From contig CM046844.1 in the NCBI GenBank assembly GCA_025618425.1, positions 17,974,911 to 18,038,910 on the forward strand: a stretch of DNA of 64,000 nt. The letters are read 5' to 3'. The stretch is from Heliocidaris tuberculata (taxonomy: Eukaryota > Echinodermata > Echinoidea > Camarodonta > Echinometridae). Positions 23,641-35,600 of the stretch are shown piece by piece. Position 1 is the first letter of the stretch, and each line of letters starts with the position of its first letter. Made by a program: the position numbers and the translations under genes. The notes below the pieces were generated by a model. The model did not search any database, was not told the origin of the DNA, and worked only from the letters and a program-made list of their open reading frames with translations.

Positions 23641-24182
23641 GACAGAAAGACAGATAGATCGATCGATAGATAGATAGAAACATTGGATGGCTCAGAGTAA
23701 GATCAGTAACAGAACCATTTACATTAATCCGTTAACGTGGTTTGTGACACGACTATTAATCTACAAGCAGAACAAAATGGAAATGCAATATTTTAAAAAA
23801 ATCTTATTCTTAATATTGAACTGAGTTCATCTGATTTGTATATTTAACACATATTGCCTACCTGGCAAATAAAGTAACTAAATACTGTCTCTCTAAAAGC
23901 AATTACTTCTGCCAACATGAAAACCAATGTTTAAACATAGAGAGATAGAGAGATACAGAGAATACAATGAATGCATAAGAGCATGACAAGAAGACTACAA
24001 CTAACGAAGTCGCATTATATCGATGTCGTCCCGCGTTGACGAAAAACGATTACGAATCGCTCGGCGGGGAAAATAAAAAACGCCTATCGCTTTATACTAA
24101 TCACAAAACCGTCTGCTCATGCATGCCCAATGTCCCTGATGAATACCAGCACGTAGATTGTAAGAAAAACTGACATCAGTAG
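23641..24182. other. gene-free spacer
   Basis: It holds short GATA and GA microsatellite tracts near 23650-23680 and 23940-23960. No gene is supported. Confidence 0.4.
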
Positions 24183-24555
24183 TTAAAGGAAGGGTTGAGA
24201 TCTGGTAAAGGTGAAAAATCATTTGTGAGCTTCCCCATTCTATTTATATTAGTTTGGAAGAATATCATAGAAAAAATGTCCCCTGAAAAGGATTGTTCTT
24301 CAAAATATTGCCCTGACATTTGAAATTTGGCTAGAAATATAATATAATATGTACATACTTACGTGTGCAATGCATGTGTCTTTCAGCAAGACTGAATCAA
24401 TTTCTTCACTATTCTGATGATTCCAAAACCTCAAATCATACTCCATTATTACATTTACGTAGTACCTAATCAGCCCATCCCAAGTTACTGCTTCCAGACT
24501 GCTTCTGTCACATTGCAATAGTAATATGACCAGAACTCAGTTCAATGCAATTTAA
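24183..24555 (+). mobile_element. TTAA-flanked MITE, copy A of a three-copy family
   Basis: It begins TTAAAGGAAGGGTTGAGATCTGG and ends near CCAGAACTCAG...TTTAA. The interior shares TTTGTGAGCTTCC, TAGTTTGGAAGAATATCAT, CCCTGAAAAGGATTG, GCAATGCATGTGTC and TTTCAGCAAGACTGA with the copies at 42471-42857 and 61340-61727. The right end is the most decayed of the three. It is non-coding, and TTAA termini suggest piggyBac-type mobilisation. Confidence 0.8.
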
Positions 24556-25689
24556 TCCAAATTAACATAGATTTTCTTCCATTATTAATTTTGACAATAT
24601 TCACCATGTGTTCAAATGGTACAGTTTACATGTATATGCAATAGTATGGATATAAACAAGAACTTGCATTACAAGGAAGAAGGCGCCATCTCAAAAAGCA
24701 CACGCTTGTAGTGGGTACGCCTCAACTTTATCTTTAACAATGCATAAGTGTCGTTCAACTCTGGTGTAGACTTTCCGATGTAATATGTTTCTGCTTACCT
24801 TTATAAATAATTCTTTGTCATGGAGTGAAAGCGCACATCATGCTCGATGTTGGGGGTTGGAATGTGAAAACAACATATCATGGTTCGTCAGGTAATTCAT
24901 CTTTCACTCATGGATGTTTGGAGATGAAAAAGTTTTTTAAAAATCGATTCCAAGAAAATAATGTAGAAACCACCTACGTAGTGCTATATAATGCACAAAC
25001 TGGGAATAACTCAACATGGTAACCATGTGTGGATATTGTACGACGATTAAAAAAGACAAACATTATGACAGTCTTGAATACTGCAATACTACAATGTTGT
25101 AAAGACAAAAAAATAAATAAATAAAATAAAAAAAATAAAAATAAAAATCATCTAGTCAGTTGCGTAGATAAGGGGGTGGGGCATGGGGAAGATTTGTGCC
25201 CCCAATCAAAGGACGAAAAGGGTGGGGGAAAGAGAATAGGAGTGAAAAGGAAAGGGAAAAGGGAAAGTACAAGAAAAGAATATGACAGGAGGTCCTCCCT
25301 AAACGTTCCCTAGTCATTGACCTTTCACAGAGTAAGACCGAAGCCCGAAGCCCCAAACGACGCCAGTGCTCTCTCAACGGCTGGACCCACGCCACGTCAC
25401 TGTATCTAGCATCTGATTTTGAAAAACAAAAATTAACGCTTATTTATGCAACTTATTTAAATAATTTTTTTCTAACACTGATTTCAAAGAAATGATTTTC
25501 TTTTTGTATTCGTTTGATTTAAATGCGATTACAACCCCCCCCCCCCCGAAAAAAATCCAGGCTGTCATTACTTTTTTTAAAATATCAAAACATTGATCCA
25601 GTGCAAGCAACCCTGTAGTTGCATCAGGAAATATGATTGTAAGATGGCAACGATAGAATAATAAGGACATTGCTCGATCAAATGTGGTA

Positions 25690-26830
25690 TGTTTATACAG
25701 TCCCAGAACAAACATAAAAGAGACACATCACTTGGGAGAATGATTAAAAAACAATGTATCATTAAAAAAAACATTAGGATGTTACCGATAATAAATTCAT
25801 GACTTGACATTCGGTTTACAATCATCCTTTGCTCATGCGCAGTGTCTCTTCTTGGAATAGAAAACCTTGATGACGTGTAGAAGCTGTTCGATCAATCAAT
25901 GGATGAATATGAATGACTTTCAGAAGATAGAAGACATACTTGCTTTGATGTTAAGCTACAAATAACGAACCTTCGGAAGGTGTAGGCGTGATTTAATCAT
26001 TGTTAAAGCGAATGTTTATTTGTTAAAGAATAGATATAGAAAATAAGCTGCTATGATTTGTTTTGTATGATCATGTTTTAAAAATATGCGGGATCGCACA
26101 ATCCTATAACAAACATAAAAGAGGAACATAACAGTTTTATTGAAAAGTATCATCAAAAACACATCAGTCGACAATTCGTGACCTGACCTTTGATTTTCAA
26201 TCGTCACATGAGCAGTATTTCTTCTTAGAAGAAAACATCTATATGACGTGTAGAAACTGTTCGATCGTTCAATGGATGAATATGAATGACTTTCAGAAGG
26301 AAGAAGACATATGCTCTGATGTTAAGCTATCTATAATGAGCCTTCGGAAGATGTAGGTAGGATTTGAATTTGTTAAAGCGAATGTTGCCTTCATAAAAAA
26401 TAAATAATAAAATATGAGCTATAATTTTATTTGTATGGTCATGTCTAAAAAAAATCCCAGAACAAACATAAGAGAGGAACATAACAGTTTTATTGAAAAA
26501 AGTATCATCAAAAACGCATCAGTCGACAGACTTGACATTTTATTTACAATCGTCACATCTTTTGTGCATGCGCAGAATTTCTTCTTAGAATTAAGAGAAC
26601 ATCTGTATGACGTGTGCATGCTGCTAGCTAGATCAATCAATGGATATGAATGACTTTCAAAAGTTAGAAGACATGATTTGATTTTAAGCGGTTTAGCGAG
26701 CCTTCTGAAGATGTGTGTGGGGTTCAAGTCTTGTTAAAGCGAATGTTGACTTAATAAAACTAAAACTAAAACTAAAATATGAGTTATTTGGTACCATTAT
26801 GTTTTTAAAAAGATCAGAAGCAATATAACT
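25690..26830. repeat. tandem array of three (and a partial fourth) 350-400 bp units
   Basis: AACAAACATAA starts equivalent parts of units at about 25707, 26108 and 26461. Each unit then carries CAGTTTTATTGAAAAGTATC (weaker in unit 1), ATTTCTTCTTAGAA, TGACGTGT, GATGAATATGAATGACTTTC, CCTTCGGAAG and GTTAAAGCGAATGTT (about 26005, 26372, 26735). The fourth begins near 26770 with AAAATATGAGTTA and fades. All units are non-coding, as stops occur in every frame and the ORFs are not conserved between units. Confidence 0.85.
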
Positions 26831-27046
26831 CATATTTCAAATGTCACTTGAAATAAACAAAATTAAGTGTTAATTTTTTTTGGTCACTTTTTTGTGTAGC
26901 TACATATATCCATACCTGTGTGTGCAGTGCTTCTCATTATATAATATTCAGGCAGATGGATCGGCAAGATTGAACGAGTTTATTGTTTTGGTGCTTCCCA
27001 AACTTCAAACATGTCAAATGAACAATATTCCTGTTCCAATAATATC

Positions 27047-27201
27047 ATTTGACTCAGGGCGGATCCAGGATTTTTTTTTTTAAAGGGGGGGGGGCACACA
27101 GATGTCAAAAAAATTTAAAGAGGGGCACAATGTACACTTTTCTTTCAAGGGGGGGGGGGCAAGGTCCGAAAGTGCCCCCTAAATCCGCCACTGATTTGAC
27201 C
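27047..27201. mobile_element. 139-bp hAT-like miniature element
   Basis: The element at 27055-27193 begins CAGGGCGGATCCAGGATTTT and ends CCTAAATCCGCCACTG. Flanks ATTTGACT and ATTTGACC match at 7 of 8 bases. Two internal poly-G runs separate repeated GGGGCAC words. The tip resembles the CAGTGGCGGATCCAGG termini common among animal hAT elements. Confidence 0.8.
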
Positions 27202-27894
27202 CTTTAGAAAACTTTCCAGGCAGTTTTTTAAATGGAATTTTACCAGTATTAATCAGTGTAGGCCTGTACAAGTCGTGTTCATCACTGGAATATTTGCAAT
27301 TGCGGCCCTGTTCTTTATATTTTGGGATCACAAATCACTTCGATCTTCTACTTTCAAGCATCACCTGATACACATTTCCCTTGCAGCGCCAATGATCTCA
27401 TACGTCGTGACTCACGGGAGAAAAAAAAAATAGCAGTTGCCTCTCCCCCAGCAGAGATTGGAATACACTTGAGTTGATTGACAACGCGATAAGGTCTTGA
27501 GTACCGGGAAGTGTGTGGAATAATATGAACGCGATAACAGTTGGAAAAGAGCCTGATATGAGGCTACTCTGTCAGATTTAGATCTAACGCAAGTCACCTC
27601 GCACAAATTAGACACAGATGCGAGAGAGAGATAGGCACGTCTGTTGCATTCGTGCTCTTGTTATACGGACGCAACTAAAATGCGTCCAGTAATCTGAAGA
27701 AGATGTGAACAGAGCGAGTTCATTACTTTCTGGAATTTAAAGGCAATCTAAATTTCTCTTTCGCCGACGCAAGAAAATAAACAGATGACATACAGCGTTG
27801 ACACACGTTGTAATTTGTACTCCATCATTTCAGGGTGTACAGGGAGGGACGCCAACATGGCATCTACATGCGCTATAACCCCCCCCCCCCCCCC

Positions 27895-28319
27895 TTAAGC
27901 CCACCGCACACTATACGATCGGTCTACGATCCGATTTTGAAAGAAAATGTTATAGCATTAGATATAAACAGTTACACAATAAACTATGTTTGATTGAGGT
28001 CCTGAATAGTTACATAGATAGTAAATTTGAAATTACGGCCTATTACGAGCCTTCTAGTCGGAGGAAAGGTCAAATCGGCTCCGAATCGTAGTGACGTCAG
28101 AGTGGTCCTGTGATTGTCTTCGATTTGAAACTGATTTGACCCTTATTCCGGATATAAGGCTGACATTGCATCAAATCCCTATGTTGAGTATTCATATCAC
28201 TGCTCAGAACCTGAATCAGGTAGCTTTTACTTGTTAAAATGCCTATATTTAATGGTATATATTGCGATTTATTTCCAAAATCGGATCGTAGTCGATCGCA
28301 TAGGGTGCGGTGGGCTTTA
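27895..28319 (+). mobile_element. MITE with GCCCACCGCACAC termini, copy 1
   Basis: It starts TTAA-GCCCACCGCACACTATACGATC and ends GGGTGCGGTGGGC-TTTA. About 424 bp are closely similar to 57375-57983, including GTCTACGATCCGATTTTG, GACGTCAGAG and TTATTCCGGATATAAGGC. The left TTAA is intact; at the right the flank reads TTAC, so that side has changed. This copy lacks the 185-bp insert seen in copy 2 and so represents the empty site. Confidence 0.85.
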
Positions 28320-28322
28320 CGC

Positions 28323-28346
28323 TCACACACACACACACACACACAC
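28323..28346. repeat. CA microsatellite
   Basis: Twelve or so CA units directly follow the right end of the preceding MITE. Short His-Thr peptides read here are artefacts. Confidence 0.9.
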
Positions 28347-28401
28347 CCACACTCATGCCCTCTCACTGGAACGACAAACCTTGCATTTGCATCCAAATTA
28401 T

Positions 28402-28954
28402 ACTGTATACAGGGCAGTGTGGCCAGCGAAAAAAATACAATTCTGCTAGCGAGCAGCGAAAATTCTGCTATATAAAATTTTTTACTGCTAATCAAAATTT
28501 TACTCAAAAATTCTCTGACAAGCAAGCAAAAAAAAAAGAAAAAAAAAAGGTTATCAGCATTTTTAGGGAGATTTTTTACTCAAAAATTCTCTGACAAGCA
28601 AAAAAAAAAGGTTATCAGCATTTTTAGGGAGATTTTTTACTCAAAAATTCTCTGACAAGCCAAAAAAAAAAAAAAAAAAAAAAAAATCCACCAGAATTCT
28701 GCAAAAATTCTGCTAAATTTTGTCAAATTATGACTAGCATAATGCTAGATGCTAAAGCAGTCAAAATTCTGCCAGAAAGCAGAATTCTGCCAACTCTGAC
28801 AACCTTGATACAGGGGTGGACTGGGACTGAAATTCAGTTGGAGAAATTTCGATGCGAGACATATCAACCAGCCCTCACGCCAAAATATCGGGCGGCCTAT
28901 GGAAAAAAGGAACCTTCCCAAACTGACCATTGCCAGTCCGCCTCTGACTGTATA
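28402..28954. mobile_element. outer hAT-like element of a nested pair
   Basis: The outer element spans 28410-28946 including the later insertion. It starts CAGGG and resumes after the insert as ATACAGGG|GTGGACTGGGACTG; the right end is CCAGTCCGCCTCTG. Its own tips, CAGGGGTGGACTGG and inverted CAGAGGCGGACTGG, agree at 12 of 14 bases. A perfect 8-bp duplication ACTGTATA stands at 28402-28409 and 28947-28954. Without the insert the element would be about 136 bp. No coding potential. Confidence 0.85.
28415..28807. mobile_element. inner hAT-like element carrying minisatellite units
   Basis: It starts CAGTGTGGCCAGCG and ends CTCTGACAACCTTG, and is flanked by perfect ATACAGGG duplications (28407-28414 and 28808-28815). 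It inserted five bases inside the outer element, so its duplicated target includes ATA of the outer flank and CAGGG of the outer tip. The interior has three units beginning CTCAAAAATTCTCTGACAAGC (28503, 28579, 28640) with poly-A and GGTTATCAGCATTTTTAGGG, then GCCAGAAAGCAGAATTCTGC. It is related to 18670-18900 and, through the units, to 50397-50676. Confidence 0.85.
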
Positions 28955-29557
28955 AAGAAACGGTTATTTTTTTATCTGTACACACAAAAAATGTAGTACC
29001 GTGTTTTGTGGTTTTGGGAGAGCATTGTGAATTTGGGGGAGCATTTTTCCAACCCAAAGCCCACGATATCTCGGTAGCGTAACATACATCTAACTATATT
29101 TTTTTTCAATACCATGAATATGGAGGCAATTTAAAAAAAATTTTAAACCGAAGTGGGGCTTCCTATGCCCTAATGGACGTGTTTTTTGAGAGTGTGTTTG
29201 TTTTTGTTTAGTGAGAGTGTTCGGTGTATTGTTTTGGAGGGGTTAGAAACCTTTCGGATTTGGTTGCGAACGTATCATCTAACATGTATAATATGTCGAT
29301 CGGTGATTATTCGTGGTTTAAGCGTCGACGCCATATCCGGCCGCTCATGCAGCTAACAGAAGGAAATTAAGTCCGCAGAGAAGAAGACTTTCTCATTTAA
29401 CCGGGTGGCTCCTGTGTTAAGCTTATGGGGATGAGAGGCTTCAGTAGTCAACGGGTTAAGATACCATCGGAATGGCAGAGGGACATCAATCTTGTGGCTG
29501 TTAGATTACCTGGAATACCTAAGTAGTGTAACAAGATAAAGAGAATGATGAGAAAGA

Positions 29558-29684
29558 GAGAGGGAGAGAGAGAAAGAAAGAGAGAGAGAGAGAGAGAGAG
29601 AGTGTGTGTGTGTGTGTTAGGAAGGAAAGAGGATATCTTTTAAAGAGATTGAGAGAGATTGAGAGAGAGAGAGGGGGGGGGGGA
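29558..29684. repeat. GA, GT and poly-G tracts
   Basis: Alternating purine tracts (GAGAGA, then GTGTGT, then GAGAGG and a G run) form a compound microsatellite. Confidence 0.85.
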
Positions 29685-30285
29685 TAGAACGGGAAAGGAG
29701 AGAAGAATCCCCTCCGATCCAAGATCCTCGTCTCTCTTCCATCTTCAAAGACCACTGTCGTCTCCCAAAGACTGGGCCCACTCTACACATTGGTATAAGA
29801 TAGGCCTAATCAAAAACACAAAGCACAAGAAGTACATAAAACTCTTCTTAATCTATATCATGAGTTTGGGTTTATGTAGAAGCTTCATAAAGATACCCTT
29901 CGAGACTTTCGCAAAGATCAGTACCCTTCAAAGTGTGGTCAATATAAACTTGATCAGTCTCACTGTCAGAATAATATCCGCCTATTTTCTGGTTGCCTGT
30001 GGATACATCACGCTCTGCAGCTGCTAACGCACAGGCACCCATTCTACCCCTAAATAAATCAAGGATAAGCTGCTACTGGGTCAGGGAAAGGTTTCCACAA
30101 TGGTACATGCAATCAAAAACAGTATGTTTAGCCATAGAAAAAAACAACAACACAATTTAAACAGTGTTAGATATGTCTGAAATGAGCTCGAAGATATTCA
30201 CCAGAAGTGCCTTTGATTGCTAATCGCAACAAGACCGACACCAGACAGTTAATATTCCAATAAAAAAATTATACTTGCCCGAATG

Positions 30286-30328
30286 GTCGGTTTGGAGTCG
30301 GTTTGGAGTCGGGGTGGAGTCGGGGTGT
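30286..30328. repeat. 11-bp minisatellite, about four units
   Basis: GTCGGTTTGGA occurs twice, followed by GTCGGGGTGGA and a partial GTCGGGGTG, each unit 11 bp. Confidence 0.85.
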
Positions 30329-30459
30329 GCTTTGACTGAGGTATAAATTCATTGTAGGCCAGACAGGTGCAAAGGATCCCCTCCTCCATTTCATTTCACT
30401 AAATTTAATTTATTCATTTCTGAACAGAAATACAAGTTCATAGTATATATGTATATATG

Positions 30460-30460
30460 C

Positions 30461-30529
<69 letters not shown>

Positions 30530-30556
30530 GTACACACACACACACACACACACACA
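30460..30556. repeat. TA then CA compound microsatellite
   Basis: TA units to about 30528 are followed by CA units from 30533 to 30556. Confidence 0.95.
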
Positions 30557-31129
30557 TGGAAGCAGAAATTTATTTCCAATAGAAATGGAGCTCCAGGATA
30601 AACAAAAGCTTGACTCCTTGTGAGCCTCCCTTTGTCCATATCATGTGCGTGTAACGTAAGTACTGCATGTCTTTGGTTTTAAATTCTAGACGAAGGGTAA
30701 AAGGAGTAATAACATATTCATATCTTACATGGACAACAATGTGATGAAATATGGACATAATATGACACTTGATCTTCCCCAGACAACATTGTCTTCCTTG
30801 CATCGCATTCGCGGCTATCCAGTTACACCAGCCCATCCTCTTAGAACATTCGTTTCCATGGCAACATGAACATGAATGTACATTGGGGAGAATAAATTCA
30901 AGCCGTCTCGCCAAATCGTTATATATACGAAAGTTTCTCTCATATTGTTATTCAAACACGCAAGATGGTTTAGGGATAGCCCTGTATTTGCTTGATATTG
31001 ATTTGAAGGAGGGAGAAAAAAAGGAGTATTTTAGATATTAAAGTCCTTATATGGTGTAAAAAAAAGTTTTATCGATTTTTAAAGATAGTCTAGTAGACTT
31101 TTAAATCACCATTGGTACTCTCTCTAAAA

Positions 31130-31345
31130 GAAAGAGAGAATTTTCACTATGTTTTCACTCCCCCGGGAGTCACGTCAGTGATCACTTAAGAGTGAATATC
31201 GAGTGACTATCGAGTGGCCTCTAAAAGGAAAAGAGTGGAGTTTCACTCTCTTTTCACTCTATTTTCATTCCCCCGGGGAGTGACGTCAGTGATCACTCGT
31301 TTTTTTTTTGTTTTTTTTTGTTGTGTGTTTTTTTTTTAGAGAGAG
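31130..31345. repeat. tandem pair of about 110 bp with palindromic TGACGTCA-like core
   Basis: TTTTCACTCCCCCGGGAGTC...ACGTCAGTGATCACT at about 31152-31190 recurs as TTTTCATTCCCCCGGGGAGT...GACGTCAGTGATCACT at about 31262-31300. Between the copies are GAGTGACTATCGAGTGGCC words. The second copy is followed by T-rich and GA tracts. CCCCCGGGGAG is strongly palindromic. Confidence 0.65.
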
Positions 31346-31848
31346 AGAGAGAGTATTATAATGTATATCATTGGACGATACTGGGGATGAAACACAATAA
31401 TGAGAAATGTGAGAAGAAACACCTTTTAATGGAATTGAATATTTCCCATCTAAAAGCGTTTATTACGCTTAATTTCAGACGGAGACGCCAGAACATGGGC
31501 GCCTTGGGGGAGGTTTTTATGCATATTATCTGGCTGCTTCAGTAAGAGATATGAATATACTATATTGCTATCAAATTTTGAATGTGTCTTGAAAACGAAT
31601 TCGTTGTTTGGGGGAAAAAACTCAATCAAATGCTAAAGAACAATTTTGATCATGGAAGGCCCAATGATAGAGAGATTTTGAAATTCTTCTTAAATACAGA
31701 AACTATAGAAATAAGACTTGTATGGTGCCTTTCGTCTGAGTACTGAAAGTCATCTCTTTTTGAAATGTTGTTCATGATTAAAACATATAAATGATTGGTA
31801 AAAGGCAAAACGACCCTGGAAAAAGAAAGGTAGAATTAGGGCATAAAC

Positions 31849-31898
<50 letters not shown>

Positions 31899-32080
31899 AG
31901 AGAGAGAGAGAAAAAAAAAAAAAGAGAGGGAGCTGGGGGAAGCATCGGGAAGAAGAGATCGCTTAGAGAAAGAGAGGGAGAGAAAACGGGGGGGGGGGGG
32001 GGAGAAGATATCGTTTAGAGAGAGAGAGAGAGAGAGAGTGTGTGTGTGTGTGTGCGTGTGTGTGTGTGAGTGTGAGTGTG
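31849..32080. repeat. GA, poly-G and GT compound microsatellite
   Basis: A GA tract (31850-31910), an A run, purine-rich sequence, a G run near 31988-32001, another GA tract and a GT tract ending near 32080. Peptides read from it are Arg-Glu or Ser-Leu runs. Confidence 0.95.
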
Positions 32081-32498
32081 ACACATGTTTTCATATCATT
32101 ATTTATGACCACAATAAAGGCCTAAACGGCTGGATATCATGGATATGAATCTCATTTTCGACAAACACCCACCAAAAGTATGACGACGTAATAAGCATGA
32201 CAACATCCTATACATAATATTGTTTTTTCCCTTCTCTTTTCACTTTGCGGTTGACGTAAAGAAGAGAGTCTATTGTCGCAGAGTTTGTCCCTTTCATTAT
32301 TTCTTGTTTATCCATCTTCGGTTTTCTCTAAACTCAGTCAGTTTGTCCAATTTACCGAGGTACGGGAGTAATAACAACAACCTCACGGAGAAAGCAATGA
32401 ATGAGGAGAAAATAAATGTCGTCCGAGTGCTGCAATTTAACGTCATTATGTAGCGACGTATATACGTGATTGAATTTCGATTCTACAGGCTTCCTATC

Positions 32499-32566
32499 GT
32501 TGGCGTAGCCAGCATTTTCATTAAGGAGTGAGGAGGGGAGGGGAGGGGGCAGCCCACGCCAATTGT
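32499..32566. mobile_element. tiny hAT-like remnant
   Basis: TTGGCGTAGCCAGCATTTT at the left and CAGCCCACGCCAA at the right are an imperfect inverted pair resembling the GGCGTAGCCAGG tips seen elsewhere. G-rich sequence lies between. No target duplication was found, so it may be only a fragment. Confidence 0.3.
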
Positions 32567-32630
32567 GTCGAAATAAAACGTCCAGACAAAATATCTCATG
32601 GTAACATTTTAAAAATGATTTTGTCATATC

Positions 32631-35600
32631 TTAAAGAAGTTATATGATTAATTTTTTGGTACTTGTCAGTTCAGTCTTGCTTGGTTTGCTCTGCCCATGG
32701 CTTCCATGTATTCTATGTACAACTACACTATTGAGAAGCTTTGGACTTATACCAGAGCACTTTTATTGTGTCTAGCACTGATAATCCTATTTCAATGTTA
32801 TTCATGGCCAAGTGAACCCATTCATCCATTGTTCTCAGTGGACACCAATATAATGGGTCTGACAAGATCAGAGCTTCTTGAATTGAACTGTGATTTGAAG
32901 CTGCCTCATGATGTATGGACACACATCAAGGAATTGGGCATCTACAGGAAGCCTGCTACACGGCGTGGAACAAGAGGTGGTAGGAGGAAGAGCAAGAAGA
33001 GTGATGGACTTTCTACACCTACTGGCAGTCCTCGAAGCGATTCACATGGACAGACGACCCTGAAAGCATGTCTTTGGAATAGTCAGTCAATCCGCAACAA
33101 GAGCGACTTACTGTGTGATTCAATTATCGATAACAACTATGACATCACCTTCATAACGGAGACTTGGCTCAAGGAGGATGACCGGGTCATCCTTGGCGAG
33201 ATTTGTCCACCTGGTTTCTCCGCTCTCAGTCTTCCGCGAAAAACTTCACGTAGGGGTGGAGGGATCGCTGCAGTATATGACAGCAGTCTAAAGCTGAAGG
33301 ACTGTTCCGATACTCTCCCGGAAGCTAGCTCATTTGAATTTGCTTTATTTAGAAACCCCAACGTGAACTTCCTGGTTATCTACAGACCTCCTTCTGGCTC
33401 AGTGCCATCTTCTACGTTTTTTGAGGAATTCGAGGAGGTCCTCAGCTGTGCCGATTTGCTGCCGAACAGACTGGTGGTCATGGGGGATTTTAACTTCCAT
33501 ATGGACTGTCCTAGTAAGCCGGAGGTGAGAAATATGAACTCGTTGCTGACCTCGCTTGGCTACAAGCAGCTTGTTCAAGGGCCTACACATCGTCTTGGAC
33601 ATACCCTTGACCTCATCATCGTTAAGGACAGTGACACTCTCATTACGACATGCTTCGTAGATCAGATTCTGCACTCTGATCACTCCATGATAAAGTTTGA
33701 TCTTGATCGGAAGAAATCAGCTCCTTCTAGTGACATTCGTGTTCTCCGGAAGTTTAAGTCAATAGATCACGAGCAGTTCTCTCAGGATCTATCCAACAGA
33801 ATGAACTCAATTATGGATTGTGACAGTAGTAACATCGATGATCTTGTGCTTCGGTACAACGAAGCTTGTCGTGAAGTTCTTGACGCTCACGCCCCCGCAA
33901 CTACAAGGACACTGTCAGTTCGAGTAAAGCCTAGCTGGTACACCGATAAAGTGATGGAAGCTCGACGTGCCCGACGGCGTGCAGAGAGACGCTGGCGCAA
34001 GACAAAGTCAAATACTGATCGCAGACTGTATATTGAAGCTCAGCGGACTGTATGTGATGTGGTTGTCTCTGCCAAGAAAGACTATTATCATGACAGACTT
34101 TCTTCATGTAATACCAAGGACATGTATAAGACTGTCAATGAATTGCTTAATGTCAGTAGTAATGTTCTTCCTGTATGTACAAACTCTTCTGATCTTGCTG
34201 AAGATTTTTCAAATTACTTTGTCAGTAAGGTATCTAAAATTAGGGGCGATATAGAGAGCACTGTTCCAACAAAACGTAATGTTCCTACTGTATCCTCAAA
34301 CACATGTGAACCTGACTCAACTTTTTCTCAGTTTGATTTTGTGAGTGAAAATGTCTTGCAGTGTATGATTTCTAAATGTCCTTCCAAATCTTGTACTTTG
34401 GATCCCATGCCAACATGGCTGGTTAAGAAACATTTGTCAGTTCTACTTCCAGTACTGTTACGTATCGTGAATCTATCACTGTCTACCGGTGTTTTCCCAG
34501 AGAGACTTAGATCGTCTATCATTACACCAGTATTGAAGAAGTCCTCTCTGGACAAAAATGATTTAGGTAGTTACAGACCTGTTTCCAACATACCATTTTT
34601 AGGCAAATTAATCGAAAAAGCTGTTTCTAAACAGGTGTCCGACTTTGTCAACCGTAATGATTTGCTTGATCCTATGCAGTCTGCATATCGCGTGGCACAT
34701 AGTACTGAGACTGCACTCATTCGACTGCAGAATGACGTACTTTGTGCAATCGACAACAGGCAAGCTGTTTTCTTATTAATGCTGGACCTCTCATCCGCCT
34801 TTGATACGGTGGACCACACAATTCTCTCTCATAGGCTGGCCGATGACTTCGGTCTACGAGATAATGTCCTTTCCTGGTTCAAATCGTATCTTAGCAACAG
34901 GTCTTGTAGAGTCCATGTCAATGGATCATTCTCCAGTGACAAAAGGTTGGAATTTGGGATACCGCAAGGGTCAATTGTTGGGCCACAGTTATTTACATAT
35001 TACATTAGGTGTATTGGTAACATCATCAGCCAGCATTCAGTTCAATACCATGTGTATGCTGATGACATCCAGATGTTTACCATTTTTGATCCTACCAAGC
35101 CTGGAGATGCAGCTTGCGCATACTACCGTATCTCGAAGTGCTTAGAAGACATACAATCATGGCTTGTCAGTAATAAATTGAAGTTGAATTCCGGTAAAAC
35201 TGAGTTCTTCATTGCTGCATCATCCACCGACTTGAATCGGTTCAATGACCTTTCATTTTCTATTGATGATCTAGACATCCCAATGTCTTCAACAATCAAG
35301 GATCTGGGTGTTGTCTTTGATAAGGAAATGAAAATGTCTGACCATGTAACAAACTTGTGTCGTACCCTCAATTGGCAAATTTACAACCTCAATCGCATCA
35401 GGGGGTACTTAAATAAAGACACTTGTCATAATGTTGTTAGAGCACTTGTGCTATCCAGGCTTGACTATGGTGGATGTTTGCTTGGGGTCATCAGTAAACA
35501 GGACCTGGGCAGACTTCAACGTCTTCAAAATAAGTGTGCTCGTCTAATATGTCAAAAACCAAAATGGTCCCACGTCACTCCATTACTCAATGAACTTCAC

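Larger units (their letters stand above)
28955..31129. other. gene-free stretch with microsatellites
   Basis: No supported gene. A GA then GT tract lies at about 29558-29618, a short GA tract plus poly-G at about 29652-29684, and other repeats are listed separately. Frames at 29659-30027 and 30570-30914 have no recognisable domain. Confidence 0.45.

Noticed and set aside
28097..28525. 142-codon minus-strand frame
   Set aside because: It runs across the end of a MITE, a CA microsatellite and the start of a hAT-like element, so it is not a single evolutionary unit.
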